A stretch of 60,863 bases of DNA from Saccharopolyspora shandongensis (GTDB lineage: Bacteria; Actinomycetota; Actinomycetes; Mycobacteriales; Pseudonocardiaceae): positions 1-60,863 of the forward strand of contig NZ_FNOK01000060.1 of assembly GCF_900106995.1 (NCBI RefSeq), read 5' to 3'. The position numbers and the translations under genes are program-made. Position 1 is the first letter of the stretch; the number at the start of each line of letters is the position of its first letter. Below the pieces are notes generated by a model that had not been told where the DNA came from, did no database searches, and saw only the letters and a list, made by a program, of their open reading frames with translations. Below are positions 42,809-50,582 of this stretch, piece by piece.

Positions 42809-42960
42809 AGCCGGAGCCGCCCCGCCAGCGCACGGCTCGCGGCAGCCGGCTACCTGAAACTGCTCGATGCGGCTCCCGGCCGCATCAAGCGCCGCGCTGT
42901 CTCTCCCGACCCACAAGTCACGTCTGTCCCTCGGAGAGCCCACAAATCCTCATCGGATCA

Positions 42961-44577
42961 TCATTCGCGCGCGTAGACCTCCGTACCACCGACGTAGGTG
43001 GCCCGGACTGCGATCTTCGAGATCTGGTCGTGGGGCACCTCGAGCGGGTCATCTTCGAGCACCACGAAATCGGCGAGCTGACCGACGACCAGTGAGCCCT
43101 TCAGCCCTTCCTCACCGGTGCTGGCCGCTGATCCAGTTGTGTAGACCGACAACGCCTCGGCCGGCGAGACCCGCTGCCCCGCTCCGACAACCGATCCGTC
43201 CCAGCCGGTCCGCGTGACCATGCTCTGCAGCGCCAGGAGGGGTTCCACCGGACCACACGGATAGTCGGACGAACCAGCGACGGTGATGCCGGCGTCCAGG
43301 AAGGAGCGGTGGGCGAACATCCGCTCCACCCGGGACTCGCCGTACCAATCGATCAAGCGCCCGCCATGCTGGTGAACGTAGTTGCCGAACGGCACAGCGA
43401 TCGCAGACAGGGCCCGGATCCGGCCGAGGATATCGTCGTCCACCATGCTGCAGTGCTCGATGCGGTGCCGCAGACCAGGTTTGGGCACTTCCCGGTGGGC
43501 GCATTCGAGTTCGTCGAGCACGAGCCGGATCGCCCTGTCTCCGTTGGCGTGGACGCAGACCCGGTTGCCGTCGCCGTGCACCGCCCGGACGATGTCGGCG
43601 AGTTCCTCCCGCGTGAGCACCTGGATGCCGTGGCCGCCAGTGCCGTGGTGCGGCTCGTCGACCAGGCACGTCCGGCCGCCGACCGCGCCATCGGCGAAGG
43701 TCTTGACACCGACGAAACGAAGCCCGGCGTCCCCGAAGCCCGAACGAAGGCCGAGCCGGCGCAAGGTGTCGTAGTGCTCCGCGGCCAGGAGGAACCCGAC
43801 CCTCATCGTCAGCAGCCCCTGCTCCCGCGCCGCGGCGAAGAGGCGGATGTCGTCTGGCCCCACGAGTGCGTCGCACACCGATGTCACGCCGGCCGCGTGC
43901 CAGCGGCGCACCACGCGTCCAAGCGCCTCGACACGGTCGTCGAACCGAGACTGCGGTACGACTGGACCTCCCGCCGAATTGACGTGACCGTAGGCGAATT
44001 CGTTCAACGCGCGTTCGTAGAGGACGCCATCGAGCCGCCCGGCCGCGTCCCGGCCGTACTCGCCACCGCTCGGAGGTAGCGACTCATCGGTGATGCCGCC
44101 CGCGGCCAGCGCTGCCGAGTTGACCACACCCCAGTGACAGGCGACGTGCAACACGATCGCCGGGACATCGCCCGTGACCGCGTCCAGGTCCCAACGGGTA
44201 AGCCGGCGCCCCTCGGCCATCCGCGCATCGTCGTAGCCGAAGGCGCGGACCCAGCCGTCCACCGGTTCGCTCCTCGCAGCGGCTCCGACCTTCGCGGTCA
44301 GCTCCGCGAGGGAGGACACCTCCGCGGGGGACACGTCGACCTGGAGCTCGTTGTCGGCGGCCATCGACAGGTGCACGTGCGCGTCGTTGAAGCCAGGGGT
44401 GACAACTGCGTCGCCCAGGTCCACGAGCCGCGCGAGAGGCAGCGACCGCCGAAGGTCGTCCGCATCGCCCACCGCAACGATTCTGTCCCCGAGCACCGCG
44501 ACCGCGTCAGCGGATGGGGAGGACGGCGTGATGACCCGACGCGCGCGGAAGATGCGCGGCTCGGCTGACGAATGCAT
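42961..44577 (-). CDS. Amidohydrolase, YtcJ-like
   Basis: A 538-residue metal-dependent hydrolase of the amidohydrolase_3 (YtcJ/Pmt-like) group. Metal and catalytic blocks: PGFNDAHVHL near residue 63 (H-x-H), VKTFADGAVGG, CVHANGDRAI, RIEHCSMV and the late SSDYPCGP (Asp). Such enzymes cleave cyclic or acyclic amides and related C-N bonds; substrates are mostly unknown. It is directly downstream of an MHS transporter gene (100 bp), with a divergent LysR regulator beyond, so the three probably form one uptake-and-hydrolysis unit. Confidence 0.8.
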   Translation of the reverse strand: MHSSAEPRIFRARRVITPSSPSADAVAVLGDRIVAVGDADDLRRSLPLARLVDLGDAVVTPGFNDAHVHLSMAADNELQVDVSPAEVSSLAELTAKVGAAARSEPVDGWVRAFGYDDARMAEGRRLTRWDLDAVTGDVPAIVLHVACHWGVVNSAALAAGGITDESLPPSGGEYGRDAAGRLDGVLYERALNEFAYGHVNSAGGPVVPQSRFDDRVEALGRVVRRWHAAGVTSVCDALVGPDDIRLFAAAREQGLLTMRVGFLLAAEHYDTLRRLGLRSGFGDAGLRFVGVKTFADGAVGGRTCLVDEPHHGTGGHGIQVLTREELADIVRAVHGDGNRVCVHANGDRAIRLVLDELECAHREVPKPGLRHRIEHCSMVDDDILGRIRALSAIAVPFGNYVHQHGGRLIDWYGESRVERMFAHRSFLDAGITVAGSSDYPCGPVEPLLALQSMVTRTGWDGSVVGAGQRVSPAEALSVYTTGSAASTGEEGLKGSLVVGQLADFVVLEDDPLEVPHDQISKIAVRATYVGGTEVYARE

Positions 44578-44677
44578 GCGATTCCTTCCAGGTTTTCGAT
44601 GTTGAGAAAGCTGGGGCCGCGCCTCACGTCCACTGGCGCGCGTACTGGTTCACCCGGGGTGAATGCCGCACCGAGTC

Positions 44678-46006
44678 TCACGCGGGCGCATCGCTGGCGC
44701 GAAGGTCCGAGTTGTCCGGCAGATCCGCAACGCCTTGGGACTTCGCGATCCTGCGGCCCAGCGCGGCCACGCACACCAAGGTCAAGACGATCAGCCCGAC
44801 GTGGTAGGCGACGACCAGGCCGATCCCGCCGCTGGAGAGCAGGGATTGTGCGATCAGCGGGACCGAGCCGCCGATCACCGTTGCGGAAAGCTGGTAGGCC
44901 AACGAGATTCCGGTGTATCGGACCCTGGCGGGGAAGGCCTGCGTGAGGAATCCGGCGAGGACGGCGAAGTAGGCCGGCGCGACGATGTTGATGAGGACGA
45001 TGCCGAGGACGATCTTGCTCCCGTCACCCGTGCTGACGAGCAGGTAGAAGACCGGGGTGAGGAGGGCGCTCGCCACCAGAGCCACGATCATGAACCGCGT
45101 GGCGCCGACGCGGTGCGCGATCAGCGCTGCCACCGGTTGCGCAACGAACTGGATGATGGTGCCCACCAGCAGGGCCGACAGGATCGTCGCCCGGGGCACG
45201 CCGAGCTCGGTCGTGGTCCAAGCGATCGTGAACGCGTTCAGGAAGTACGCTGCGCCGATCCCGATAGCCGATGCCCCGATTCCCAACAGGACTGCACCCG
45301 GGGCCGTCCGCAGCACTTCTGCCGCCGGCGCCTTGACGATCTCGCCGCGTTGCTTGGTCGCCAAGAACTCCGGCGACTCGGCCACTGTCAGCCTGATCAC
45401 CAGGCCCACTACCAGCAGGACCGCAGACACGAGGAACGGAACACGCCACCCCCAGGCCGCGAAGTCCTCAGCCGACAGCCGGCTCACGCCCAGGAAGACC
45501 AGGGTCGCCATCAGGCCACCCGCCGGCGAGCCCTGCTGGGCGAAGGCACCGAAGAGGATTCGACGGCTCGGTGGCGCGTGCTCAGCCGCGATCAGCACAG
45601 CTCCTCCCCATTCACCGCCCAGCGCCAGGCCCTGCACCAATCGGAGCAGGATGAGGAGGGCCGGGGCAGCCATCCCGATCGAGGCATAGCTGGGCACCAG
45701 ACCGATGGCGGTACTGGAGACGCCCATGAGGACCAGCGTGGTGACGAGCGTCTTCTTGCGGCCGATCCGATCGCCGAGATGTCCGAAGACCACACCTCCC
45801 AGCGGCCGGGCCAGGAAACCCGTCCAGAAGGTCGCGAAAGACGCGAGCAGACCGGCTACCGGTGACGCCGTGGGAAAGAAGACCTCCCCGAACACGAGCG
45901 CCGCAGCGGTTCCGAAGATGAAGAAGTCGTACCACTCGATCGCGGTGCCGATGAACGATCCGAGGCCCGCCCGGCGGGCTGCGCGGAGATCAGAAGAACT
46001 TGACAT
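44678..46006 (-). CDS. MHS-family MFS transporter
   Basis: A 442-residue major-facilitator symporter with 12 predicted helices. Family motifs: GSFIGTAIEWYDFFIFGTAAALVFG at the start, FGHLGDRIGRKKTLV (MFS motif A), LALGGEWGGAVLIAAEHAP, and AFPARVRYTGISLAYQL near residue 355. It belongs to the metabolite:H+ symporter group (shikimate, proline/betaine or aromatic acid uptake). GAGGAG is present 6 nt before ATG 46006. First gene of the leftward pair with the amidohydrolase; the divergent LysR gene probably regulates it. Confidence 0.85.
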   Translation of the reverse strand: MSSSSDLRAARRAGLGSFIGTAIEWYDFFIFGTAAALVFGEVFFPTASPVAGLLASFATFWTGFLARPLGGVVFGHLGDRIGRKKTLVTTLVLMGVSSTAIGLVPSYASIGMAAPALLILLRLVQGLALGGEWGGAVLIAAEHAPPSRRILFGAFAQQGSPAGGLMATLVFLGVSRLSAEDFAAWGWRVPFLVSAVLLVVGLVIRLTVAESPEFLATKQRGEIVKAPAAEVLRTAPGAVLLGIGASAIGIGAAYFLNAFTIAWTTTELGVPRATILSALLVGTIIQFVAQPVAALIAHRVGATRFMIVALVASALLTPVFYLLVSTGDGSKIVLGIVLINIVAPAYFAVLAGFLTQAFPARVRYTGISLAYQLSATVIGGSVPLIAQSLLSSGGIGLVVAYHVGLIVLTLVCVAALGRRIAKSQGVADLPDNSDLRASDAPA

Positions 46007-46090
46007 GCCGTCTCCTCGACGACGGGAGCGTTGAGGCCCTGATGTGCCCTCACTCGGTGACCGGAACGGGATCTGATTCTGAGCGCATGT

Positions 46091-46100
46091 GGCATATGCC
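46091..46100. promoter_or_regulatory. Palindrome in LysR/transporter divergent promoter
   Basis: GGCATATGCC, a perfect 10-bp palindrome, followed 8 bp later by another ATGCC, midway between the divergent MHS transporter (start 46006) and LysR (start 46141) genes. A candidate LysR-type binding site; TACCAT near 46115 could be the -10 of the lysR gene. Confidence 0.4.
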
Positions 46101-46140
46101 GTCTAATGCCCGTTACCATCGCTGCCCATACCTCGGAGGC

Positions 46141-47061
46141 ATGGTGGAGATCAGAGTTCTGCGTTACTTCCTGGCAGTGGTCGACCAAGGCTCGATCACG
46201 GCGGCCGCGCGCGATGTCCGAATCGCACAGCCCTCGCTCTCCCGCCAACTGCGCAACCTCGAGCGCAGCCTGGGAGTGGAACTCTTCTCGCGCACGCCGG
46301 GGCCGCGAAAGCTCACCTTCGCCGGGGAGCGCTTCCTGCCCCTCGCCCGTGACCTGGTGGCCCGGGCCGACCGCACGCTGGGCGCGGTCAGGACCATGAC
46401 CCAAGGGCATGGCATGCCGTTGATCGTCGCCGCACCCCCGACCACGATCGCCGACTTCCTGGCGCCCTACCTCGCCGACCGAGGCGCCGCCTCTTCAATT
46501 CGCGACATCCTCGAACGCGACGCGCGCAGCGTGTACGACGTCGTTGCGCGCGGAGATGCCGACCTCGGCATCGCGCCCATCCCGCCACCCGGATCGATGG
46601 AATCCCGCGTCGTGGGTCACGCCCCCGTGCTCGCGCTGGTGCCACCGACCCACCGGCTGGCGCGAATCGGCGAAGTCGAGCTGACCGATCTCGTCCACGA
46701 GCAATTGATCCTGATGCATCCCGTCAATGCGGGTCGGCTGGCGCTCGACGCGGCTGCCGCACGCGAGGGTCTGGTCTACAACGAGCCGCGAGTCGTCTCG
46801 ACAACCGTCGTGGCCCGCGCCTTGGCAGCCTCGGGCCACGGGATCGCCGTGCTCACCGACAAAGCGATCTTCGGACTCACCCCGGTCGCCATCCGGGCAG
46901 GCGAGAGCCTGCTCTCCGTGACCCTGTACGCCGGCTGGGACAGGACCCACTGGGCCGGCGCACAGGTGGCCGCACTCGTCGACTCGGTCTCCCGGTTCCA
47001 CCGAGAAGTGCTTGCGCGCACCCACCTCTTCGAGAACGCACCGGGCGACCGCTCGGAGTAA
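46141..47061 (+). CDS. LysR-family regulator
   Basis: A 306-residue LTTR: N-terminal winged helix-turn-helix (VLRYFLAVVDQGSITAAARDVRIAQPSLSRQLRNLERSLG) and a C-terminal periplasmic-binding-like effector domain (PLIVAAPPTTIADFLAPYL, DADLGIAPIP, SGHGIAVLTDKA). ATG 46141 is chosen because GGAGG lies 5 nt upstream and the HTH starts at once. Divergently transcribed from the MHS transporter-amidohydrolase pair, 134 bp apart, the classic LTTR arrangement for activation of the neighbour in response to its substrate. Confidence 0.9.
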   Translation: MVEIRVLRYFLAVVDQGSITAAARDVRIAQPSLSRQLRNLERSLGVELFSRTPGPRKLTFAGERFLPLARDLVARADRTLGAVRTMTQGHGMPLIVAAPPTTIADFLAPYLADRGAASSIRDILERDARSVYDVVARGDADLGIAPIPPPGSMESRVVGHAPVLALVPPTHRLARIGEVELTDLVHEQLILMHPVNAGRLALDAAAAREGLVYNEPRVVSTTVVARALAASGHGIAVLTDKAIFGLTPVAIRAGESLLSVTLYAGWDRTHWAGAQVAALVDSVSRFHREVLARTHLFENAPGDRSE

Positions 47062-47291
47062 CAGCCCGAGGTTGCCGCTACCGCGAGGCCTTCCCTCGGC
47101 GTGCCGTCGCCTCGCTGACGATTCCGTTCCACCCGACGAGACGCTGGTAGTGCGTGCTCCGTCATGAGCCGGTGATACTTCGCAGCCTGGGCGGGGTCGA
47201 TGCGGCTGGCTCGCTCAGCGGATGAATCGACCCGGTCTGTCATTTGATCGTGGCAACAAGGGTGCGGCGCCAGCTTCCTCCGGCCGCGGAT

Positions 47292-47882
47292 CTACCGGGT
47301 GCGGATCGAGCCGGCCGTGGCGTTCTGTACAGGTGCGCGCATCAGGAGGCGCGCGGCGTCTCGAGCTTGGTGCGCTGGTTCGGGGGTGCCGGAGATCGCC
47401 GCGGTGGTGATCGCTCCTTCGGCGAGCAGCGCGAGGTGCTCTGCTAGCTCGACGGGCCGGCCAGCTGCCGTCACCAGTCCGGCGAGGTAGTCGCGGAAGG
47501 CCTTCTTGTGGTGTCGGGCCTGCTCGGCGACGTCGGCCGAGACCGCGCCCAGCTCGCCGAAGGAGTTGATGAAGGCACACCCGCGGTAGTCCGGTTCGGA
47601 GAACCACTTGTACAGCCAGTCGAACACCGAGAGGATCCGCTCGTCGGGAGATGCCCCCTCGTCGACGTGGTCGGCGAGGGCTCGGCGCCACCGCGAATCG
47701 CGCTGCTTCAGGAACTCCAGCACGAGCGCCTCCTTGGACGGGAACAGCTGGTAGAGACGCTTGAGCGACACCCCGGAGGCATTGCGCACCGCATCCATCC
47801 CGACCGCCTGGATGCCCCGTGCGTAGAACAGCCCCTCGGCCGCCTCCAGCACCTGCTCCCTTGCCATGTCCTGATCCAGCAT
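47292..47882 (-). CDS. TetR-family regulator
   Basis: A 196-residue repressor-type protein. The helix-turn-helix is AEGLFYARGIQAVGMDAVRNASGVSLKRLYQLFPSKEALV (residues ~14-52), followed by an all-helical ligand domain with FSEPDYRGCAFINSFGELG. It is divergent from the DUF1348 gene, and two copies of AGAAC-N4-GTTCT stand in the 124-bp gap, so it probably represses both itself and that gene. ATG 47882 or the internal ATG five codons later are both possible starts. Confidence 0.88.
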   Translation of the reverse strand: MLDQDMAREQVLEAAEGLFYARGIQAVGMDAVRNASGVSLKRLYQLFPSKEALVLEFLKQRDSRWRRALADHVDEGASPDERILSVFDWLYKWFSEPDYRGCAFINSFGELGAVSADVAEQARHHKKAFRDYLAGLVTAAGRPVELAEHLALLAEGAITTAAISGTPEPAHQARDAARLLMRAPVQNATAGSIRTR

Positions 47883-47899
47883 CTATGCCCCCTTGCGTG

Positions 47900-47915
47900 G
47901 AGAACCACCGTTCTC
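47900..47915. promoter_or_regulatory. TetR operator 1
   Basis: GAGAACCACCGTTCTC: 6-bp arms GAGAAC/GTTCTC around CACC. Eighteen bp upstream of the TetR gene start. Same arms and spacing as operator 2. Confidence 0.75.
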
Positions 47916-47933
47916 TACGCTATCAGACATAGC

Positions 47934-47949
47934 GAGAACGGTCGTTCTC
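47934..47949. promoter_or_regulatory. TetR operator 2
   Basis: GAGAACGGTCGTTCTC: arms identical to operator 1, differing only in the four central bases. Centre-to-centre distance is 34 bp, about three helical turns, so the two dimers would sit on nearly the same DNA face. Confidence 0.75.
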
Positions 47950-48006
47950 CCTGCTGTCCCCAGGCTCGCCGGACATGCGGTGAGTCCAGAGTTCGAAGGA
48001 ATCGAC

Positions 48007-48480
48007 ATGACCGACACGACCCGCCCTCCGGTGCCGCCGTTCACCCGGGAGACCGCCATCGAAAAGGTTCGGCTGGCCGAGGACGCCTGGAACACCCGCG
48101 ACCCCCAGAAGGTGTCGCTGGGCTACACCGCGGACTCCCGCTGGCGCAACCGCTCGGAGTACGCCACCGGCCGAGACGAGATCGTCGCCTTGCTGACCCG
48201 CAAGTGGAACACCGAGCTCGACTACCGGCTGATCAAGGAGCTGTGGGCGTACGACGGCAACCGCATCGCCGTGCGCTTCGCCTACGAACACCGCGACGAC
48301 GCCGGCAACTGGTACCGCTCCTACGGCAATGAGAACTGGGAGTACGACGAGCACGGCTTGATGCACACCCGCCACGCCTCCATCAACACCCTCCCGATCG
48401 CCGAATCCGAGCGCAAGTACTTCTGGCCGCTGGGCCGCCGCCCCGACGACCACCCCGGCCTCAGCGACTTCGGCTTCTGA
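48007..48480 (+). CDS. DUF1348 (NTF2-like) protein
   Basis: A 157-residue protein of the nuclear-transport-factor-2-like DUF1348 family, seen in KVRLAEDAWNTRDPQKVSLGYTADSRWRNRSEY, FLTRKW-like LLTRKWNTELDYRL, NRIAVRFAYEHRDDAGNWYRSYGNENWEYD and RHASINTLPI. Function is unknown; the fold is a small cone with a ligand pocket. AAGGA precedes ATG 48007 by 6 nt. It is probably regulated by the divergent TetR protein through twin operators, which suggests a role in handling a small toxic or signalling molecule. Confidence 0.85.
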   Translation: MTDTTRPPVPPFTRETAIEKVRLAEDAWNTRDPQKVSLGYTADSRWRNRSEYATGRDEIVALLTRKWNTELDYRLIKELWAYDGNRIAVRFAYEHRDDAGNWYRSYGNENWEYDEHGLMHTRHASINTLPIAESERKYFWPLGRRPDDHPGLSDFGF

Positions 48481-48588
48481 GGACGCCTTCCCGGCAACCA
48501 CCTGTCGACCAGAATCATCGCCCCCGGTGTCCAGCGCTTGATCGGGTCATTGATCACGAGCTGGCCGGCGCAGCTCCAAACCGGCCAC

Positions 48589-48646
48589 ATCGCCCGCGGT
48601 GGAGGGCCGGGCGCGACGCCGCGCCCGGCCCTCCACCGCGGGCGAT
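48589..48646. terminator. 27-bp perfect GC-rich hairpin
   Basis: Arms 48589-48615 and 48620-48646 are perfect complements over 27 bp with a 4-nt loop (acgc), far stronger than usual terminators. The right arm reaches the stop codon of a broken minus-strand gene (48646-48810), so it may be that gene's terminator; it also lies 109 bp after the DUF1348 stop. Confidence 0.65.
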
Positions 48647-48810
48647 CAGGCGCGGGCGAAGTCGGGCACCAGGTCCTCGTACTTGATCTGGCCTTCCTTG
48701 GCAGATCCGGATGTTGCTTGGCGTAGTCCTCGCGGACAACGATCGCATCCACTTGCTGCTTGCTGAGGACGTCCGGCACATCGCCGGCACCGAATCCCTT
48801 CGGGGCGGTG
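48646..48810 (-). pseudogene. Remnant of substrate-binding-type protein, frameshifted
   Basis: One frame reads GFGAGDVPDVLSKQQVDAIVVREDYAKQHPDLP and a second continues IKYEDLVPDFARA then stop. Together these look like the C-terminal part of an ABC transporter substrate-binding protein of the nitrate/sulfonate type (the QVDAIVV stretch), with a frameshift and a missing N-terminus. An ABC ATPase fragment occurs at 55,123. Family assignment is tentative. Confidence 0.4.
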
Positions 48811-48817
48811 CACCGTC

Positions 48818-50020
48818 TCACCCGGTTGCTCGGCTGGATCGTCTCGTCTCAGCGAGTTCGCGGCGCATCTTGAGGTGCTCACGCGGCATCCCGACGGCCT
48901 CTCCGCCGATGAACTCGTCGCCGTCGTACCGCCACACCGCGAATCGGCCGGTGCTCACATCGCCGATGAGCTCTGAGCGGTCTGCGGACCGCCCAGGCAT
49001 GCCGGTGATCTGCACCTTGACACCGGCTTGATCTGTCCAGAACCACGGCACCGGGTCGTACCCGGGGCGAGTGCCGAGAAGGGCTTTCGCCAGGTACTGC
49101 GCGGAATCCGTGGCATGTTGCACGCTGGTGAGGCGGCACGAGCGCGAACCGGCCGGGAACCTGATGCAATCGCCGACCGCACTGATCCGCGGGTCCGATG
49201 TGGTCAGGTGCTCGTCGACGATGATCCCGTCCGCTGTGTCGAGGCCCGCGCGCTCGGCGAGGTCCACTCGCGGCTGCGACCCGATGCCGACGGCCACGAC
49301 GTCCGCGTCGACGCGGGCACCGGAGCTGGTCGTGGCCCACCGCACGTCACCGTTCGCGTCGAACCCGAACGACGTGATCGTCTCGCCGAATCGGAACTTG
49401 ACCCCCGACTCGGCGTGCCGACCGGCGAGGAAGTCGGCGACGAGCGGAGGAAGCATGTGGCCGAGCACGCGAGTCGCCTGCTCGACCACGGTCACCTCGC
49501 AACCGAGTTCACTCGCGACGGTGGCGACCTCCAGCCCGATGAATCCGCCGCCGATCAGGAGCATCGACCGCGCACCGCCGAGCCGTTCATGCAACCGGCA
49601 GGAGTCACTCCAGCCGTGGACGGTGAACACGTTCCCGGCCGACGACAACTCATCGAGCGTTCTGGGACGCGAACCGGTTGCGAGCACCAGATGGTCGTAG
49701 GGAACCTCCACTCCGGACTCGAGAACGACGAGCCCGTGGTCGCGATCGATTCCTCGCGTCGGGTCTCCGCACAGCAACCGCACGCCGATGCTGTCGTAGT
49801 GCTCTGCCTGGTGAAACACGATGTGTGCGGGATGAGGATCCTTGAGAAAGGCCTTCGACAGCGGCGGACGTTGGTAGGGCAGATGATCCTCGCCGCCGAT
49901 CAGCGTCACGTCGCCATCATGACCAGAACGGCGAAGTGCACTGACCACGTGCACACCCGCTTGTCCCGCACCCACCACAACCAGCCGTCCGACCGGCCGG
50001 GAAACCGACTCGCCCGACAT
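48818..50020 (-). CDS. Ferredoxin reductase for P450 system
   Basis: A 400-residue FAD/NAD(P) pyridine-nucleotide-disulphide-oxidoreductase-type ferredoxin reductase (putidaredoxin reductase class). FAD motif LVVVGAGQAGVHVVSALR near residue 12, NAD motif LLIGGGFIGLEVATVASELG near 155, FAD block ISAVGDCIRFP near 280. It should move electrons from NADH to the ferredoxin encoded 6 bp upstream, and on to the divergent cytochrome P450 (53,479). Last gene of a leftward four-gene operon. Confidence 0.88.
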   Translation of the reverse strand: MSGESVSRPVGRLVVVGAGQAGVHVVSALRRSGHDGDVTLIGGEDHLPYQRPPLSKAFLKDPHPAHIVFHQAEHYDSIGVRLLCGDPTRGIDRDHGLVVLESGVEVPYDHLVLATGSRPRTLDELSSAGNVFTVHGWSDSCRLHERLGGARSMLLIGGGFIGLEVATVASELGCEVTVVEQATRVLGHMLPPLVADFLAGRHAESGVKFRFGETITSFGFDANGDVRWATTSSGARVDADVVAVGIGSQPRVDLAERAGLDTADGIIVDEHLTTSDPRISAVGDCIRFPAGSRSCRLTSVQHATDSAQYLAKALLGTRPGYDPVPWFWTDQAGVKVQITGMPGRSADRSELIGDVSTGRFAVWRYDGDEFIGGEAVGMPREHLKMRRELAETRRSSRATG

Positions 50021-50026
50021 CGCAGC

Positions 50027-50221
50027 TCAGTCCTCCGCGAGCTCGATCGCCGCTGTCGGGCAGGCGGCGATCGCCTCCTCGATCTCCGGTTTCGCCGTCG
50101 CGGCCGGGTTCTCCTGCAACAGCAGGATAATTCCGTCGTCATCCTGATCGAAGACCGCTGGTGCCGCCAGGACGCACTGCCCCGAACCACAGCACCTGTC
50201 GGGGTAGACCTTTACCTTCAT
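50027..50221 (-). CDS. [3Fe-4S]-type ferredoxin
   Basis: A 64-residue small ferredoxin with cysteines at C10/C11, C16 and C54 (RCCGSGQC ... ACPTAAI), the C-x5-C...C-P spacing of actinomycete single-cluster [3Fe-4S] ferredoxins that serve P450s. GAGGAG lies 7 nt before the ATG, which overlaps the stop of the upstream small gene by 4 bp. Partner of the adjacent reductase and, most likely, the divergent P450. Confidence 0.9.
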   Translation of the reverse strand: MKVKVYPDRCCGSGQCVLAAPAVFDQDDDGIILLLQENPAATAKPEIEEAIAACPTAAIELAED

Positions 50222-50574
50222 TCGTTGCTCCTCAGAGGAAATCCTTCTTCAACGGCGGGTTTCTCAGCTGCCGTCGGGTGGTCCAGATATGCCTTCACGG
50301 GCGTCTCCGCTTCCAAGGCGATGATGAGGAACCCCCTCGTATCCGCCGGATCGATCACGTCTTCCACTCCGTAGACCCACGACGTCGCGAACAGACCGGT
50401 CTCGCGGAAGCTCCCCTCATCGAAGAGGCGAGCAACCCGATAGCGCGCGTTCAGCTCGCCCTTTTCGGCGCGCGCGGCGAGCTTGCGCTCCCCACCCGTG
50501 GCGAGTGCCTGCGCGCTGTGGGCGAGGTGCTCTTCGCGATGATCGCGTGTCAGCTGGATCGGATCCTTTCGCAT
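50218..50574 (-). CDS. Internally deleted acyl-CoA carboxyltransferase-like small protein
   Basis: A 118-residue protein whose first ~55 residues (RKLAARAEKGELNARYRVARLFDEGSF-like segment) match the N-terminus of acyl-CoA carboxylase beta subunits, and whose next part (VEDVIDPADTRGFLIIALEAE) matches their C-terminal DVIDPADTR block. About 400 residues of catalytic core are missing, yet the frame is intact and coupled to the ferredoxin gene by ATGA overlap. Either a recent in-frame deletion kept because it is translationally coupled, or a small protein with a new role. No catalytic function expected. Confidence 0.55.
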   Translation of the reverse strand: MRKDPIQLTRDHREEHLAHSAQALATGGERKLAARAEKGELNARYRVARLFDEGSFRETGLFATSWVYGVEDVIDPADTRGFLIIALEAETPVKAYLDHPTAAEKPAVEEGFPLRSNE

Positions 50575-50582
50575 CGGCCGCT

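Noticed and set aside
42790..42830. GGAGCC tandem repeats after the flavoprotein hydroxylase
   Set aside because: Short, low-complexity and next to a terminator-like hairpin; not convincing as a functional repeat array.
46776..47243. Minus-strand frame whose first ~45 codons (from 47243) look protein-like
   Set aside because: After the first part it runs antisense into the LysR gene; no family match, and could be a gene-start remnant at most.
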